NCBI GenBank assembly: GCA_965214585.1
Contig: OZ243957.1
Span: forward strand, 1,240,001-1,304,000
From: JAHCHG01 sp965214585
Lineage (GTDB): Bacteria; Acidobacteriota; Blastocatellia; Pyrinomonadales; Pyrinomonadaceae
Reading direction: 5' to 3'
DNA length: 64,000 nucleotides
The position numbers were made by a program, and so were the translations under genes. Position 1 is the first letter of the stretch; each line of letters starts with the position of its first letter. The notes beneath the pieces are model-generated. The model was not told where the DNA came from, ran no database searches, and saw only the letters and a program-made list of their open reading frames with translations. Positions 8,251 through 15,948 of the stretch are shown piece after piece.

Positions 8251-9897
8251 TTAAAAGATTGGATAAAATGTTCTAACCGCACTTGTTCCCTGAATATCAA
8301 CTCGACCTTCAAATTTGAGTCCGTTCGATGCTGCTCCTTCCCATCTATTACTAGGTTTTCCTGTAAATCCATTTTTAACAGCATCGGCAAACGCCTCCCG
8401 CCCCCATTGTGCCATTTGTTTATCTGAAATTATTGACGCATCATAAATAGTTTTAATAAATGGGTCTGTTCCTTTTTTATTTCGCCATAATCCTGTCGGT
8501 TGAGCTTTAGTGTCAAGTTTTGGCATCTGATACTCAACTTTGTAAATGCCTTTGACTGTCGGATGCGGAGTTTTACTCAGAATTTTGATGCTATGTTTCG
8601 TCAGTATTGGATTGACAGCAATATCATATTTCTCAAACTCTTTTAGGTTATGCGAACCATTGACACCACTTTGCTGCGATGCTTTACTAAAATCGCGCTC
8701 CTTGATATGACTTTGATAATCATCTCTGAAACGAGTTCCCGACGGCTTGCCATTGCTATCCACGCTGACAATTTTTGCATTCAACTCATCCGCCGTTTGG
8801 CTCGTTCTAATTCTGAAACCTTGCGGCGTTATCATCTCTGCTTGCCGCTTGCCGAAAACGTCGTCGAGTTTATTGACTGCCGAACTTGGCGTGTTGATCT
8901 CCGCATTTATTGTTTGCCGTGCGCCGAGAACTCCGCCCGTGATTCGCAAGCCGCGTTCTAACATCGGCATTTGCCGTGCGTTTCCTTTTTCGTCCGTCTG
9001 CGTTACGTCCTTGCCAATCGTTCCCGCCGCAATGTTGTAGCTTGATTCAATTCCGAGCAGAACTCTGCCCGCCTGTGTTCCGACGGCTTTTGCGCCCGCC
9101 GCCCCGCCGAGCAGAATCGTCGCCCCGATTTCCGCGCCCCTTGCGGCGTAGCTTCGTCCGTCCTTCTGCCAGTATTCGCTTTTCTCGGCAATTGTCATTC
9201 TGGGGATTTCCGGCAGTTTGTTCGTGCCGAAAATCACGCGCTCGCCGGCTCTTAGCGGTTCGCTGATGCCATTGATGATGTTGACCGGCGCGTTGACCGT
9301 CGGCTGGACGAATCCGCCGACTGCATCTTTTGCGTAATTGTTTCCTTTTTCTATCGCCGCTTTCACTTCTCCCGCCTGATACTGCCGAAACTGCGATACC
9401 GCCTGCGCCGTCCGGTCTGCCAGTTCTATCGAGTATTTATTGACCGTCACCGTCAGCACGCCCGCCCGCGCGTCCTCGCGCCTAAGAGTTTCGAGGTTGA
9501 AATTTGTCTGCTGCTTGGTATTGGCGTTCATTATCAAATTCAAATCCGCATCCGGCAGATTACTGTGTCCCGCCTGCTTGAGCAAAGCCCGGAAATACGC
9601 TTTCTGGTAATCTTCCATCTGCATCTGCGACGGTGGTTTGTTCGGTTCGAGAATAACGGAAACATTCCGCTTCCTTTGATTTTCGTCAATCGGCTGTTGT
9701 TTCAAAACTTTAGTCAGAAAATCCTGCAAAGTCTTCGCCGCTTCGGATTTGCCGGACAAGGTTTTATCGAGATAGCCAAACGCCGTTCGATTATGCGGAT
9801 CAGCATCCGAATACAAATTTTCGGAAACCGTTTTCGACGATATACGGCTCGTTTGATCGAAACCTGCCGAAGTGCCGGAATTGATTTTGATGCTCAT
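8251..9897 (-). CDS. Polymorphic toxin with C-terminal EndoU ribonuclease domain
   Basis: The protein has 548 residues. The C-terminal 130 residues match the bacterial EndoU fold: GSHNLKEFEKYDI with a first histidine, KTPHPTVKGIYKVEYQMPK with a second, KTIYDASIISD and a terminal NGLKFEG...FYP. Bacterial EndoU toxins cut RNA, in known cases tRNA. The N-terminal 400 residues are a helical, Ala/Gly-rich carrier with no recognisable signal peptide, T6SS PAAR, RHS or two-partner-secretion domain, so the delivery route is unclear. The carrier's middle part is duplicated in the pseudogene at 7502-7774. The likely immunity gene follows immediately. Confidence 0.82.
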   Translation of the reverse strand: MSIKINSGTSAGFDQTSRISSKTVSENLYSDADPHNRTAFGYLDKTLSGKSEAAKTLQDFLTKVLKQQPIDENQRKRNVSVILEPNKPPSQMQMEDYQKAYFRALLKQAGHSNLPDADLNLIMNANTKQQTNFNLETLRREDARAGVLTVTVNKYSIELADRTAQAVSQFRQYQAGEVKAAIEKGNNYAKDAVGGFVQPTVNAPVNIINGISEPLRAGERVIFGTNKLPEIPRMTIAEKSEYWQKDGRSYAARGAEIGATILLGGAAGAKAVGTQAGRVLLGIESSYNIAAGTIGKDVTQTDEKGNARQMPMLERGLRITGGVLGARQTINAEINTPSSAVNKLDDVFGKRQAEMITPQGFRIRTSQTADELNAKIVSVDSNGKPSGTRFRDDYQSHIKERDFSKASQQSGVNGSHNLKEFEKYDIAVNPILTKHSIKILSKTPHPTVKGIYKVEYQMPKLDTKAQPTGLWRNKKGTDPFIKTIYDASIISDKQMAQWGREAFADAVKNGFTGKPSNRWEGAASNGLKFEGRVDIQGTSAVRTFYPIF

Positions 9898-10029
9898 TGT
9901 AAAATTCTCCTTATAAAAATGTTCTTATTTACATTATCGCCGAAATATCAAAATTGTTTCCCGGTTTTTTCAAAACATTTAAAAAATTACTGAATGTTTT
10001 AGCAAAAGATAAAAGCCAATTGATTATCA

Positions 10030-11016
10030 TTAACGCACAAAAACATTTTGCAGCGGAACATCATCCTTCAAACCAAACTGCACCGCCGAAAAACCCTGTG
10101 TCGAACCGTGTAAATACCAAACTCCGTTTGACGGTCTGAAAACCGCCGTGTCGGTTTTCCCGTCGCCGTCGTAATCGGCGGGTGTCGGCTTATCGCCCGT
10201 TGAACCGAAGGAAATATATTTTACGGAATTATCCAAACTCGAACGAACATACCAAACGCCGTTTGAAGGTCGCCACACGGCAAGATCGGTTTTTCCGTCG
10301 CCGTCATAATCCGCCGGAACAAGCAAGTCTTCCTGAAGCCCGAAAAATTCGACTCTCATCGCGCCGTTTGAACTTTGCAGAATAGACCAAACGCCTTCCC
10401 GAAAAACTGCTAAATCGGCTTTCCCGTCGCCGTCGTAATCTGCCGGAACTTTTTGGTCAGCAGACGCTCCAAAATGCTTTTCGATAACGGAATTATCGGA
10501 AGTTTGTAGAATCTTAAAAGAACTCGGCGCAAAAGGAGTATCAAGTTCGGTATAAACCGCCAAATCGGTTTTTCCGTCGCCGTCGTAATCGGCGGGCGCG
10601 GACACATCGTATTCAAAAGCCGAGCTTTTCCCCAAGTTTCTGATAAAAAAAGTGTTGTCCGAACTTCTGAGAATATACCAAGTATTATCGGCACTTCCGA
10701 CGACTCCTTGAAGATTGTTTCGATAAACTGCCGCATCCGTTCGCCCGTCGCCGTCATAATCGCCCGGAACAGGCGAATCATTTGCCGAACCCCATTTAAT
10801 ATATGAAACTCCGCCGGAACTTTTCAGAATATACCAAAAACCGTTCGAGCGACGAAAAACGGAAATATCCGCTTTGCCGTCCCCGTCGAAATCAAATTTT
10901 GTTTTAGAATTTTGAACTGTTTCCGCAAAATGTTTTTGTAAATCACTTCGCACATCCTGCGCGAAAACCGAAAAGGTCGTTGTTAATAATAAAACGGCAA
11001 GAATTATTTTACTCAT
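10030..11016 (-). CDS. Secreted FG-GAP/VCBS repeat protein
   Basis: A predicted secreted protein of about 328 residues. I chose the ATG giving MSKIILAVLLL because GGAG lies 7 bases upstream; a longer start 21 bases earlier is less likely. A signal peptide ends at VFAQ. The rest consists of six repeats of about 45 residues, each with a calcium-binding loop of the type DYDGDGKTDLAV followed by a Trp/Tyr strand (WYILxSS). These repeats build a beta-propeller like that of integrin alpha chains. Related proteins are plentiful in Blastocatellia and are presumed adhesion or surface proteins. The partner is unknown. Confidence 0.87.
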   Translation of the reverse strand: MSKIILAVLLLTTTFSVFAQDVRSDLQKHFAETVQNSKTKFDFDGDGKADISVFRRSNGFWYILKSSGGVSYIKWGSANDSPVPGDYDGDGRTDAAVYRNNLQGVVGSADNTWYILRSSDNTFFIRNLGKSSAFEYDVSAPADYDGDGKTDLAVYTELDTPFAPSSFKILQTSDNSVIEKHFGASADQKVPADYDGDGKADLAVFREGVWSILQSSNGAMRVEFFGLQEDLLVPADYDGDGKTDLAVWRPSNGVWYVRSSLDNSVKYISFGSTGDKPTPADYDGDGKTDTAVFRPSNGVWYLHGSTQGFSAVQFGLKDDVPLQNVFVR

Positions 11017-11217
11017 TTTTTTCTCCATTCCGAACATTTATGTAATGGAAGTGATTGTAGAAGCTATCTCTCTCTACTGTCAAGAATTTTTTGTTTTTGC
11101 TTTTTTTATTATAAATTTAAAGAATCATTATGAATCGGGTAAAAATATTTGATCTTTCGGATGCGGGACTGAAAAAATACTCTTTAATTTTATCCGTAAT
11201 ACTTGTAAAATTTTTCA

Positions 11218-12342
11218 ATGCAGATTTTTGGTTCGCTTAAAAAACAATTTCTTCTCGGACACAGTTACGGCGTTCCGGTGCGGGTTGATTATCGCTGGTT
11301 TTTCGTCTTAATGCTCGTCGCGTGGCTGACGGCGATTGACGTGAATTCGATAATCGAAAATTACGCGGTCAGCTTTCTTTTCGGTCTGCTGGCGGCGACG
11401 GCTTTTTTTGTTTCGATCTTTCTGCACGAACTGGCGCACGCGGTGATGGCGCAGTTTGAGGGAATGCGCGTTTTGGAAATCGTGCTTCATCCGTTCGGCG
11501 GTTTGACGAAATTCAGCCGCGAGCCGGAAACTCCGCGTGCCGAATTTCGCATTGCCGTCGCCGGTCCGGGCGCAAGTTTTTTGATCGCGCTCGTCTTTGT
11601 CGGGCTTCTCGCTTTGTCTGACTGGCTCGGCACGACGGTTTTATCGCGCCTCTGTCTTTTGCTTTTTCTGCTGAATCTTTTTCTCACGGTTTTTAATATG
11701 TTTCCCGGTTATCCGCTTGACGGCGGCAGAGTTCTGCGCTCGTATCTCTGGCGGCGCGGCGCGGATTTGGATGAAGCGACGATTTTAACCGCCCGCTGCG
11801 GACAGGTTATCGCAGTTGTTTTGATAATTTTCGGCGTTTTCGTCGCTCTCACGCGCGGTGATTTTTTTACGGGGCTGTGGACAATTTTGGTCGGCGCGTT
11901 TCTGCTCGATTCGTCAAAGGGAATTATCGGGAAAGCCGAAAAAACCGACGAGCGAAAAGTCGAAGACCAAATGATTCTGCCAATAACAATCGAACCGGAA
12001 GCAAATGTTCAGTATTTTGTAGATAATATTCTCGCCGTTCATCGTCAAACCGTTTTTCTTGTTGCCGCCGAACGGCAGCTTTACGGAATTTTAAAACTCG
12101 AAGATTTTAAGAGCCTTCCGCGCGAGAAGTGGCGGACGACTCTAATAAAGGAAGTGATGCGCCCGATCACAACCGAATATTTTATCGAATCGAACGCGCC
12201 CCTGAGCGAAGCCGGAATTCTGCTCAAAGAAAACGGGATCGGCGCACTCGGCGTGGTTGACGATAAAGGCGAACTTGTCGGTTTTCTGAGAAACGTAGCC
12301 AGAAAAAAGCGCAGGCGAAGATTAAAAAAGTTTCGCATTTGA
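11218..12342 (+). CDS. Site-2 protease family (M50) membrane protease with CBS domains, altered C terminus
   Basis: The protein has 374 residues. It is an intramembrane zinc metalloprotease with HELAH at 70-74 and the third ligand in NMFPGYPLDGG (D168), set in about six membrane segments (residues 28-235). Two CBS domains follow (about 250-355), expected to sense adenosyl nucleotides. The last 16 residues (NVARKK onward) are Arg/Lys-rich and unlike the family: the reading frame runs out of homology at GFLR and overlaps a truncated cation-efflux gene in another frame, so the C terminus probably results from a deletion junction. A TAAAAT box lies 6 bases before the ATG, suggesting a leaderless transcript. 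Confidence 0.88.
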   Translation: MQIFGSLKKQFLLGHSYGVPVRVDYRWFFVLMLVAWLTAIDVNSIIENYAVSFLFGLLAATAFFVSIFLHELAHAVMAQFEGMRVLEIVLHPFGGLTKFSREPETPRAEFRIAVAGPGASFLIALVFVGLLALSDWLGTTVLSRLCLLLFLLNLFLTVFNMFPGYPLDGGRVLRSYLWRRGADLDEATILTARCGQVIAVVLIIFGVFVALTRGDFFTGLWTILVGAFLLDSSKGIIGKAEKTDERKVEDQMILPITIEPEANVQYFVDNILAVHRQTVFLVAAERQLYGILKLEDFKSLPREKWRTTLIKEVMRPITTEYFIESNAPLSEAGILLKENGIGALGVVDDKGELVGFLRNVARKKRRRRLKKFRI

Positions 12343-12849
12343 TTTATAATCTTTGCGCGGACTTCTTTACGGGCGAAGCGGCAAACCCGGAAGATGTCGA
12401 AGCCATCAGACAATCTATGAAGGCGCGTCCGAACGTCGTTGATGTCGTAAATCTTTTAACGATGCACCTTGCGCCAAAGCGAATTTCGGTCAATGCCGAT
12501 GTCAATCTGAAAAATTAACTGACAAACGAGCAGATTATCAAAAGGATTGCCGAAATTAAAGATAAAATGAAAGCCGTCGAACCGCTGGTTGATATGATAT
12601 TCTTAGAAGCTGTTTGGAAATTTAAAAAATTGTATCGCCGGCATCTTGCCGGCAGTCTTGGTGGCTTCCAGCCGCCAATTCAAGGGTTATTTACTCGAAC
12701 ATTCGGAAAAAACCAGAGAAATTTGACGGCAAGATGCCGTCAAGACAGCCGGCTGGAAGCCTGCGATACAATTTTCAAACAGCTTCTTAGAAACGGCGAG
12801 TCTGAAAGAAGGCGAAAAAACAGAAGTAAATCCACAGCACATCGGGTAA
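12291..12849 (+). pseudogene. Remnant of a cation diffusion facilitator (CDF) gene, interrupted by a MITE
   Basis: In a frame offset from the protease, codons read ...FFTGEAANPEDVEAIRQ..., then LLTMHLAP and a VNADVNL strand, which is the cytoplasmic C-terminal domain of CDF metal exporters. It is broken by an in-frame TAA at 12516-12518. It continues as LTNEQIIKRIAEIKDKM up to FLE at about 12608, is split by the 181-bp MITE, and resumes with TASLKEGEKTEVNPQHIG and a stop at 12847-12849. The membrane part is missing, so deletion, nonsense mutation and insertion have all hit this gene. Confidence 0.8.
12606..12786. mobile_element. 181-bp MITE, IS5-like ends, inserted in the CDF remnant
   Basis: Terminal inverted repeats start GAAGCTGTTTGG, with the right end reading CAAACAGCTTC, and the element is flanked by TTA on both sides (12603-12605 and 12787-12789). 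Removing the insert and one TTA restores the CDF reading frame (FLE|TASLKEG). A second, 182-bp copy with the same ends and TTA flanks is at 54609-54790. The 3-bp TNA-type duplication and these ends resemble the IS1031 group of the IS5 family, so an IS5-type transposase elsewhere in the genome may move it. It has no ORF of its own. Confidence 0.85.
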
Positions 12850-12917
12850 ATTTTCGCGGCGAAAAGTTTGTTTCTTTCCCGCAAACAGCGTCCGAAAATT
12901 TTACAAATTAAAGCAGA

Positions 12918-13787
12918 ATGCAGTTATACGATCTTATTCCGACGATGAACACCTTGCGAAATATCTTGGATATTACGCTGGTTTTCGTTATCGTTTACGT
13001 TCTGCTCAAACTGTTGCGCGGAACGCGTGCCGTGCCGACGGTGATCGGAATGGTTCTGCTCGGTTTGCTTTACTGGATGGCTGTCGCGCAGGAATTGATT
13101 ACGCTCGAATTTGTTCTGCGTGCCGCCGTGCCGTATATCGGAATTGCGATCATTGTTCTTTTTCAATCGGAAATCCGGCAGGCACTTATTTATTTCGGAA
13201 ACCGTCTGCAAATCCCGAAATTCGGACGCAAGCGCGACGGATTAGGCGATAATATTTACGACGAAATCGTTTTGGCGGCGACGACTCTTTCTTCGGAAAA
13301 GATCGGCGCGTTGATCGTTTTGGAACGCGCCGTCGGTTTGCGGAATTTTATTGACACGGGCGTAAAAATTGATGCAAATGTCAATTACGATTTGCTCGTA
13401 ACGATTTTTAACACCGCCGTTCCGCTTCACGACGGCGCGGTTATTATTCGTGACGAACGAATCGCCGCCGCTTCGTGCTTTCTGCCTCTGACGAAAACGC
13501 CGAGCATTTCGCGCGAACTCGGAACGCGCCACCGCGCCGGAATCGGCGTAACCGAAGGCTCGGACGCGATCTCGATCATTGTTTCCGAAGAAACCGGCTT
13601 GATAACATTCGTCGAAAACGGAAAAGTCAGGCGCAATTTAGACACAAAAGTTTTGCGCCGCTTGATTTACAAAGCGATGAACATTTCCGTTGACGGCAAG
13701 CAAAAAAAGAAAAAACTCGAACCAATCGAAGAACCCGACGACGCGGAAACCGATTCGGATTTGCCGTTTGAAGTCGCCAACAGATAA
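12918..13787 (+). CDS. cdaA: Diadenylate cyclase CdaA
   Basis: A 289-residue membrane-bound enzyme that joins two ATP into c-di-AMP, a second messenger controlling potassium and osmolyte transport. Three membrane helices lie in residues 15-85. The catalytic DAC domain spans about 105-265, with DGA at 172-174 (PLHDGAVII) and RHR at 204-206 (GTRHRAGIG), both needed for activity. A Lys/Glu/Asp-rich tail follows. It sits 17 bases upstream of a YbbR-domain gene, the conserved cdaA-cdaR pairing. glmM, the usual third member, is absent and replaced by the his operon. Confidence 0.94.
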   Translation: MQLYDLIPTMNTLRNILDITLVFVIVYVLLKLLRGTRAVPTVIGMVLLGLLYWMAVAQELITLEFVLRAAVPYIGIAIIVLFQSEIRQALIYFGNRLQIPKFGRKRDGLGDNIYDEIVLAATTLSSEKIGALIVLERAVGLRNFIDTGVKIDANVNYDLLVTIFNTAVPLHDGAVIIRDERIAAASCFLPLTKTPSISRELGTRHRAGIGVTEGSDAISIIVSEETGLITFVENGKVRRNLDTKVLRRLIYKAMNISVDGKQKKKKLEPIEEPDDAETDSDLPFEVANR

Positions 13788-13804
13788 TTTTTTTTACGTT
13801 AAAA

Positions 13805-14743
13805 ATGCTTTTTTCAGCCGAAAAACTTTTTCAAAACGATAAGTGGAGATTTTCTCTGCGAAGTATTCTGCATCAGATTTTTATCGAAGACTGGTTGATG
13901 AAACTTTTCGCTCTGCTGATTACGCTCGGTTTGTGGTTTGCCATCGCCGGACTTCGTGCGCCGGTTGAAACAAGATTGGAGAACATCACGCTCGCTCTGC
14001 GCCTGCCGAATGAAATTCAGATGGTGAATTCTCCCGCCGAAGAAGTTGATCTGGTCGTAACCGGCGATAAAACGACGATTGCCCAGATAAATAAAAGCAA
14101 TCTGATCGTTTCGCTCGATTTAACCGATATTAAATCCGGCGATCACATTGTCGAACTCTCGTCCGACAATGTTACCGTAGATTTGCCGGGCGGAACAAAG
14201 CTGAAACAAATTCTGCCGAATAATATTAATATTAAACTGGAAAACGTCGAACAGCGCGAAGTTCAGGTCAAAGCCGTTTTGGAAGGCAATGTTGCAGACG
14301 ATTTTGAGGTTTACAGTGCTTCGGTAATTCCCGCAAAAGTTCGCATACGCGGACCGCAGAGTTTGGTGCGCTCGCTCGATTTTGTTTCAACCGAAGAAAT
14401 AGAAATCAAGGATCGCTCCAGAGATTTTACCGCCGAACAAGTTCCGCTTGCCGTGCCGAATCCGAAAATTACCGTTCTCGACGCGGCGGTTGACGTGTAT
14501 TTCAAAATCGGCGAACGCCGCATCGAAAGATTGTTTCTCGTTCCGGTTATAACCGGCGACGAGATCAAAACCGCAACGGTTGTGTTATACGGCGCACGCT
14601 CGGTTTTGGCAAATCTGAGAACGGACGATCTAAAGGTGGAAATCACTCGAAACGAAGCGGGCAGAGAACGTCTGAACTTGATTACGCCCGCCGAAATGCA
14701 GGGCAAAATAGAAATCAGAAAACTGCGGATCAACGGCTCGTAA
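13805..14743 (+). CDS. YbbR-domain protein, CdaR-like regulator of CdaA
   Basis: The protein has 312 residues. One membrane helix (about 33-52, MKLFALLITLGLWFAIAG) anchors an extracytoplasmic region with about three YbbR repeats (for example NITLALRLPNE, EVQVKAVLEGNV and RRIERLFLVPV). In Firmicutes CdaR binds and modulates CdaA; the adjacency here supports the same role, which is inference. There is a second possible start at the MKLF methionine, but the upstream residues are in frame with no better ribosome site, so I keep the first ATG. Confidence 0.85.
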   Translation: MLFSAEKLFQNDKWRFSLRSILHQIFIEDWLMKLFALLITLGLWFAIAGLRAPVETRLENITLALRLPNEIQMVNSPAEEVDLVVTGDKTTIAQINKSNLIVSLDLTDIKSGDHIVELSSDNVTVDLPGGTKLKQILPNNINIKLENVEQREVQVKAVLEGNVADDFEVYSASVIPAKVRIRGPQSLVRSLDFVSTEEIEIKDRSRDFTAEQVPLAVPNPKITVLDAAVDVYFKIGERRIERLFLVPVITGDEIKTATVVLYGARSVLANLRTDDLKVEITRNEAGRERLNLITPAEMQGKIEIRKLRINGS

Positions 14744-14806
14744 AAACAAACTTCTATCCGGCAGCTTGCAAAATTTTCGCTCGTGTGTTGAAAATATAGA
14801 AAAGCG

Positions 14807-14878
14807 ATGAGCGAAACAAAACGCACAATTTATCAACATCTTCATCATTGGCACGACGACAAAAAACGCGCCGGATAA
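14807..14878 (+). CDS. Candidate his operon leader peptide (23 residues, four His)
   Basis: A short ORF starts with ATG at 14807 and stops with TAA at 14876-14878, 87 bases before hisG. Its middle reads YQHLHHWHDD: four histidines within six residues (positions 11, 13, 14, 16). An intrinsic terminator hairpin lies between this ORF and hisG. A ribosome stalling at the His codons under histidine shortage is the classic way such leaders prevent termination in enterobacteria. I found no homology to the E. coli hisL sequence itself, and a convincing antiterminator pairing could not be drawn by eye. A TATAGA box 6 bases before the ATG could make it leaderless. Confidence 0.6.
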   Translation: MSETKRTIYQHLHHWHDDKKRAG

Positions 14879-14913
14879 TCTCGATTTACAAAGTAAAATT
14901 TGATTTTTTCAAT

Positions 14914-14957
14914 AAGCGTGAACTTTATTTTCCAGACAAAAGTTTTCGCTTTTATTT
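14914..14957 (+). terminator. Intrinsic terminator between leader ORF and hisG (candidate attenuator)
   Basis: Arms AAGCGTGAACTTT (14914-14926) and AAAGTTTTCGCTT (14939-14951) pair over 12 of 13 positions, counting one G-U pair, with a 12-base loop. The hairpin is followed by the U-rich TTATTTGTGTTT up to the hisG start codon at 14966. A terminator in this place, with no gene upstream except a His-rich leader ORF, fits transcription attenuation. Confidence 0.65.
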
Positions 14958-14965
14958 GTGTTTAA

Positions 14966-15829
14966 ATGACAAACAAAAAACTAAAAATCGCCTTGCAGAA
15001 ATCGGGACGTTTGAGCGAAGATTCGCTCGCGCTTCTGAAAAATTGCGGCATCAGTTTCAGCAACGGTTTGGGAAAACTGCGCTCGGAAGCAATTAATTTT
15101 CCGCTGGAAATTTTCTTTCTGCGCGACGATGATATTCCGAGCTACGTCGAAGACGCGGTTGCCGACATCGGAATCGTCGGCGAAAATGTTCTGAATGAAG
15201 AAAACCGCGATGTCGAAATTATCGAAAAACTCGGCTTCGGCAAATGCCGTCTGTCGCTCGCCGTTCCGAAATCGTTTGAATACAGTAACTTGCAGAATCT
15301 GGAAAACAAAAAAATTGCCACGACTTACCCGAATATCTTGAATAAATTTTTCGCTGAAAATTCGATCAACGCCGAAATTCACACGATCAGCGGTTCGGTT
15401 GAAATCGCGCCGTCAATCGGTTTGGCGGACGCGGTTTGCGATCTCGTCAGTTCGGGAAGCACGCTTTTTACAAACGGCTTAAAGGAAGTTGAAACAATTC
15501 TCGATTCGCAGGCGGTTTTAATTTCGCGCCAAAATCTGGACGCGGATTTGCAGAAAATTCTGGGCAAACTGCTTTTCCGCATCAAAGCCGTCAACGCCGC
15601 CAAACAAAACAAATACATTTTGCTCAACGCGCCAAACGAAAAATTAGAGGAAATCATAAAACTTCTGCCCGGAATGCGTAGCCCGACGGTTTTGCCGCTT
15701 GCCGAATCCGGCTGGAGTTCCGTTCATTCGGTGATCGGCGAAAACGATTTCTGGGAAGTCGTCGAAAGCCTGAAAAACAACGGCGCGGAAGGCGTTTTGG
15801 TGCTTTCGATTGACCGGATGATTGGATGA
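14966..15829 (+). CDS. hisG: ATP phosphoribosyltransferase, long form
   Basis: The protein has 287 residues. It catalyses the first step of histidine synthesis, joining ATP and PRPP to phosphoribosyl-ATP. The length and the C-terminal ACT-like domain (about 212-287, with the LPGMRSPTVLPL start) mark the hexameric long form, which is feedback-inhibited by histidine and needs no HisZ. The PRPP-binding loop is the DLVSSGSTLFTNGL segment. It is the first gene of hisGDCBHAF(IE). No Shine-Dalgarno is visible before the ATG. Confidence 0.95.
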   Translation: MTNKKLKIALQKSGRLSEDSLALLKNCGISFSNGLGKLRSEAINFPLEIFFLRDDDIPSYVEDAVADIGIVGENVLNEENRDVEIIEKLGFGKCRLSLAVPKSFEYSNLQNLENKKIATTYPNILNKFFAENSINAEIHTISGSVEIAPSIGLADAVCDLVSSGSTLFTNGLKEVETILDSQAVLISRQNLDADLQKILGKLLFRIKAVNAAKQNKYILLNAPNEKLEEIIKLLPGMRSPTVLPLAESGWSSVHSVIGENDFWEVVESLKNNGAEGVLVLSIDRMIG

Positions 15830-15830
15830 A

Positions 15831-15941
15831 ATGAGAGATGAGAAGTGAGAATTGAGAAGTGAGAGGTGAGAAATATTGAAGCTAAAGAGAAGTTTGGAAC
15901 TGTTTTTTACTTCTCATTTCTCACCTCTCATTTCTCACTTA
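15831..15941. repeat. Intercistronic palindrome hisG-hisD
   Basis: Both arms are made of short near-repeats of GAGAAGT/GAGAGGT/GAGAAAT. GAGAAGTGAGAGGTGAGAAA (15854 on) pairs with 15917-15937 with one mismatch. It fills the whole gap and ends 8 bases before the hisD ATG. Confidence 0.8.
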
Positions 15942-15948
15942 TGTAAAA

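Noticed and set aside
8650..9266. Plus-strand frames over the toxin gene
   Set aside because: Shadows of the minus-strand toxin; codon positions and homology support only the minus strand.
14848..15096. 82-codon plus-strand frame across the leader and hisG start
   Set aside because: It conflicts with hisG and the leader ORF and has no protein-like features.
15831..15941. Possible CRISPR-like repeats (short GAGAAGT units)
   Set aside because: Units are 7 bases without spacers and form an inverted, not direct, array. No cas gene is in the window.
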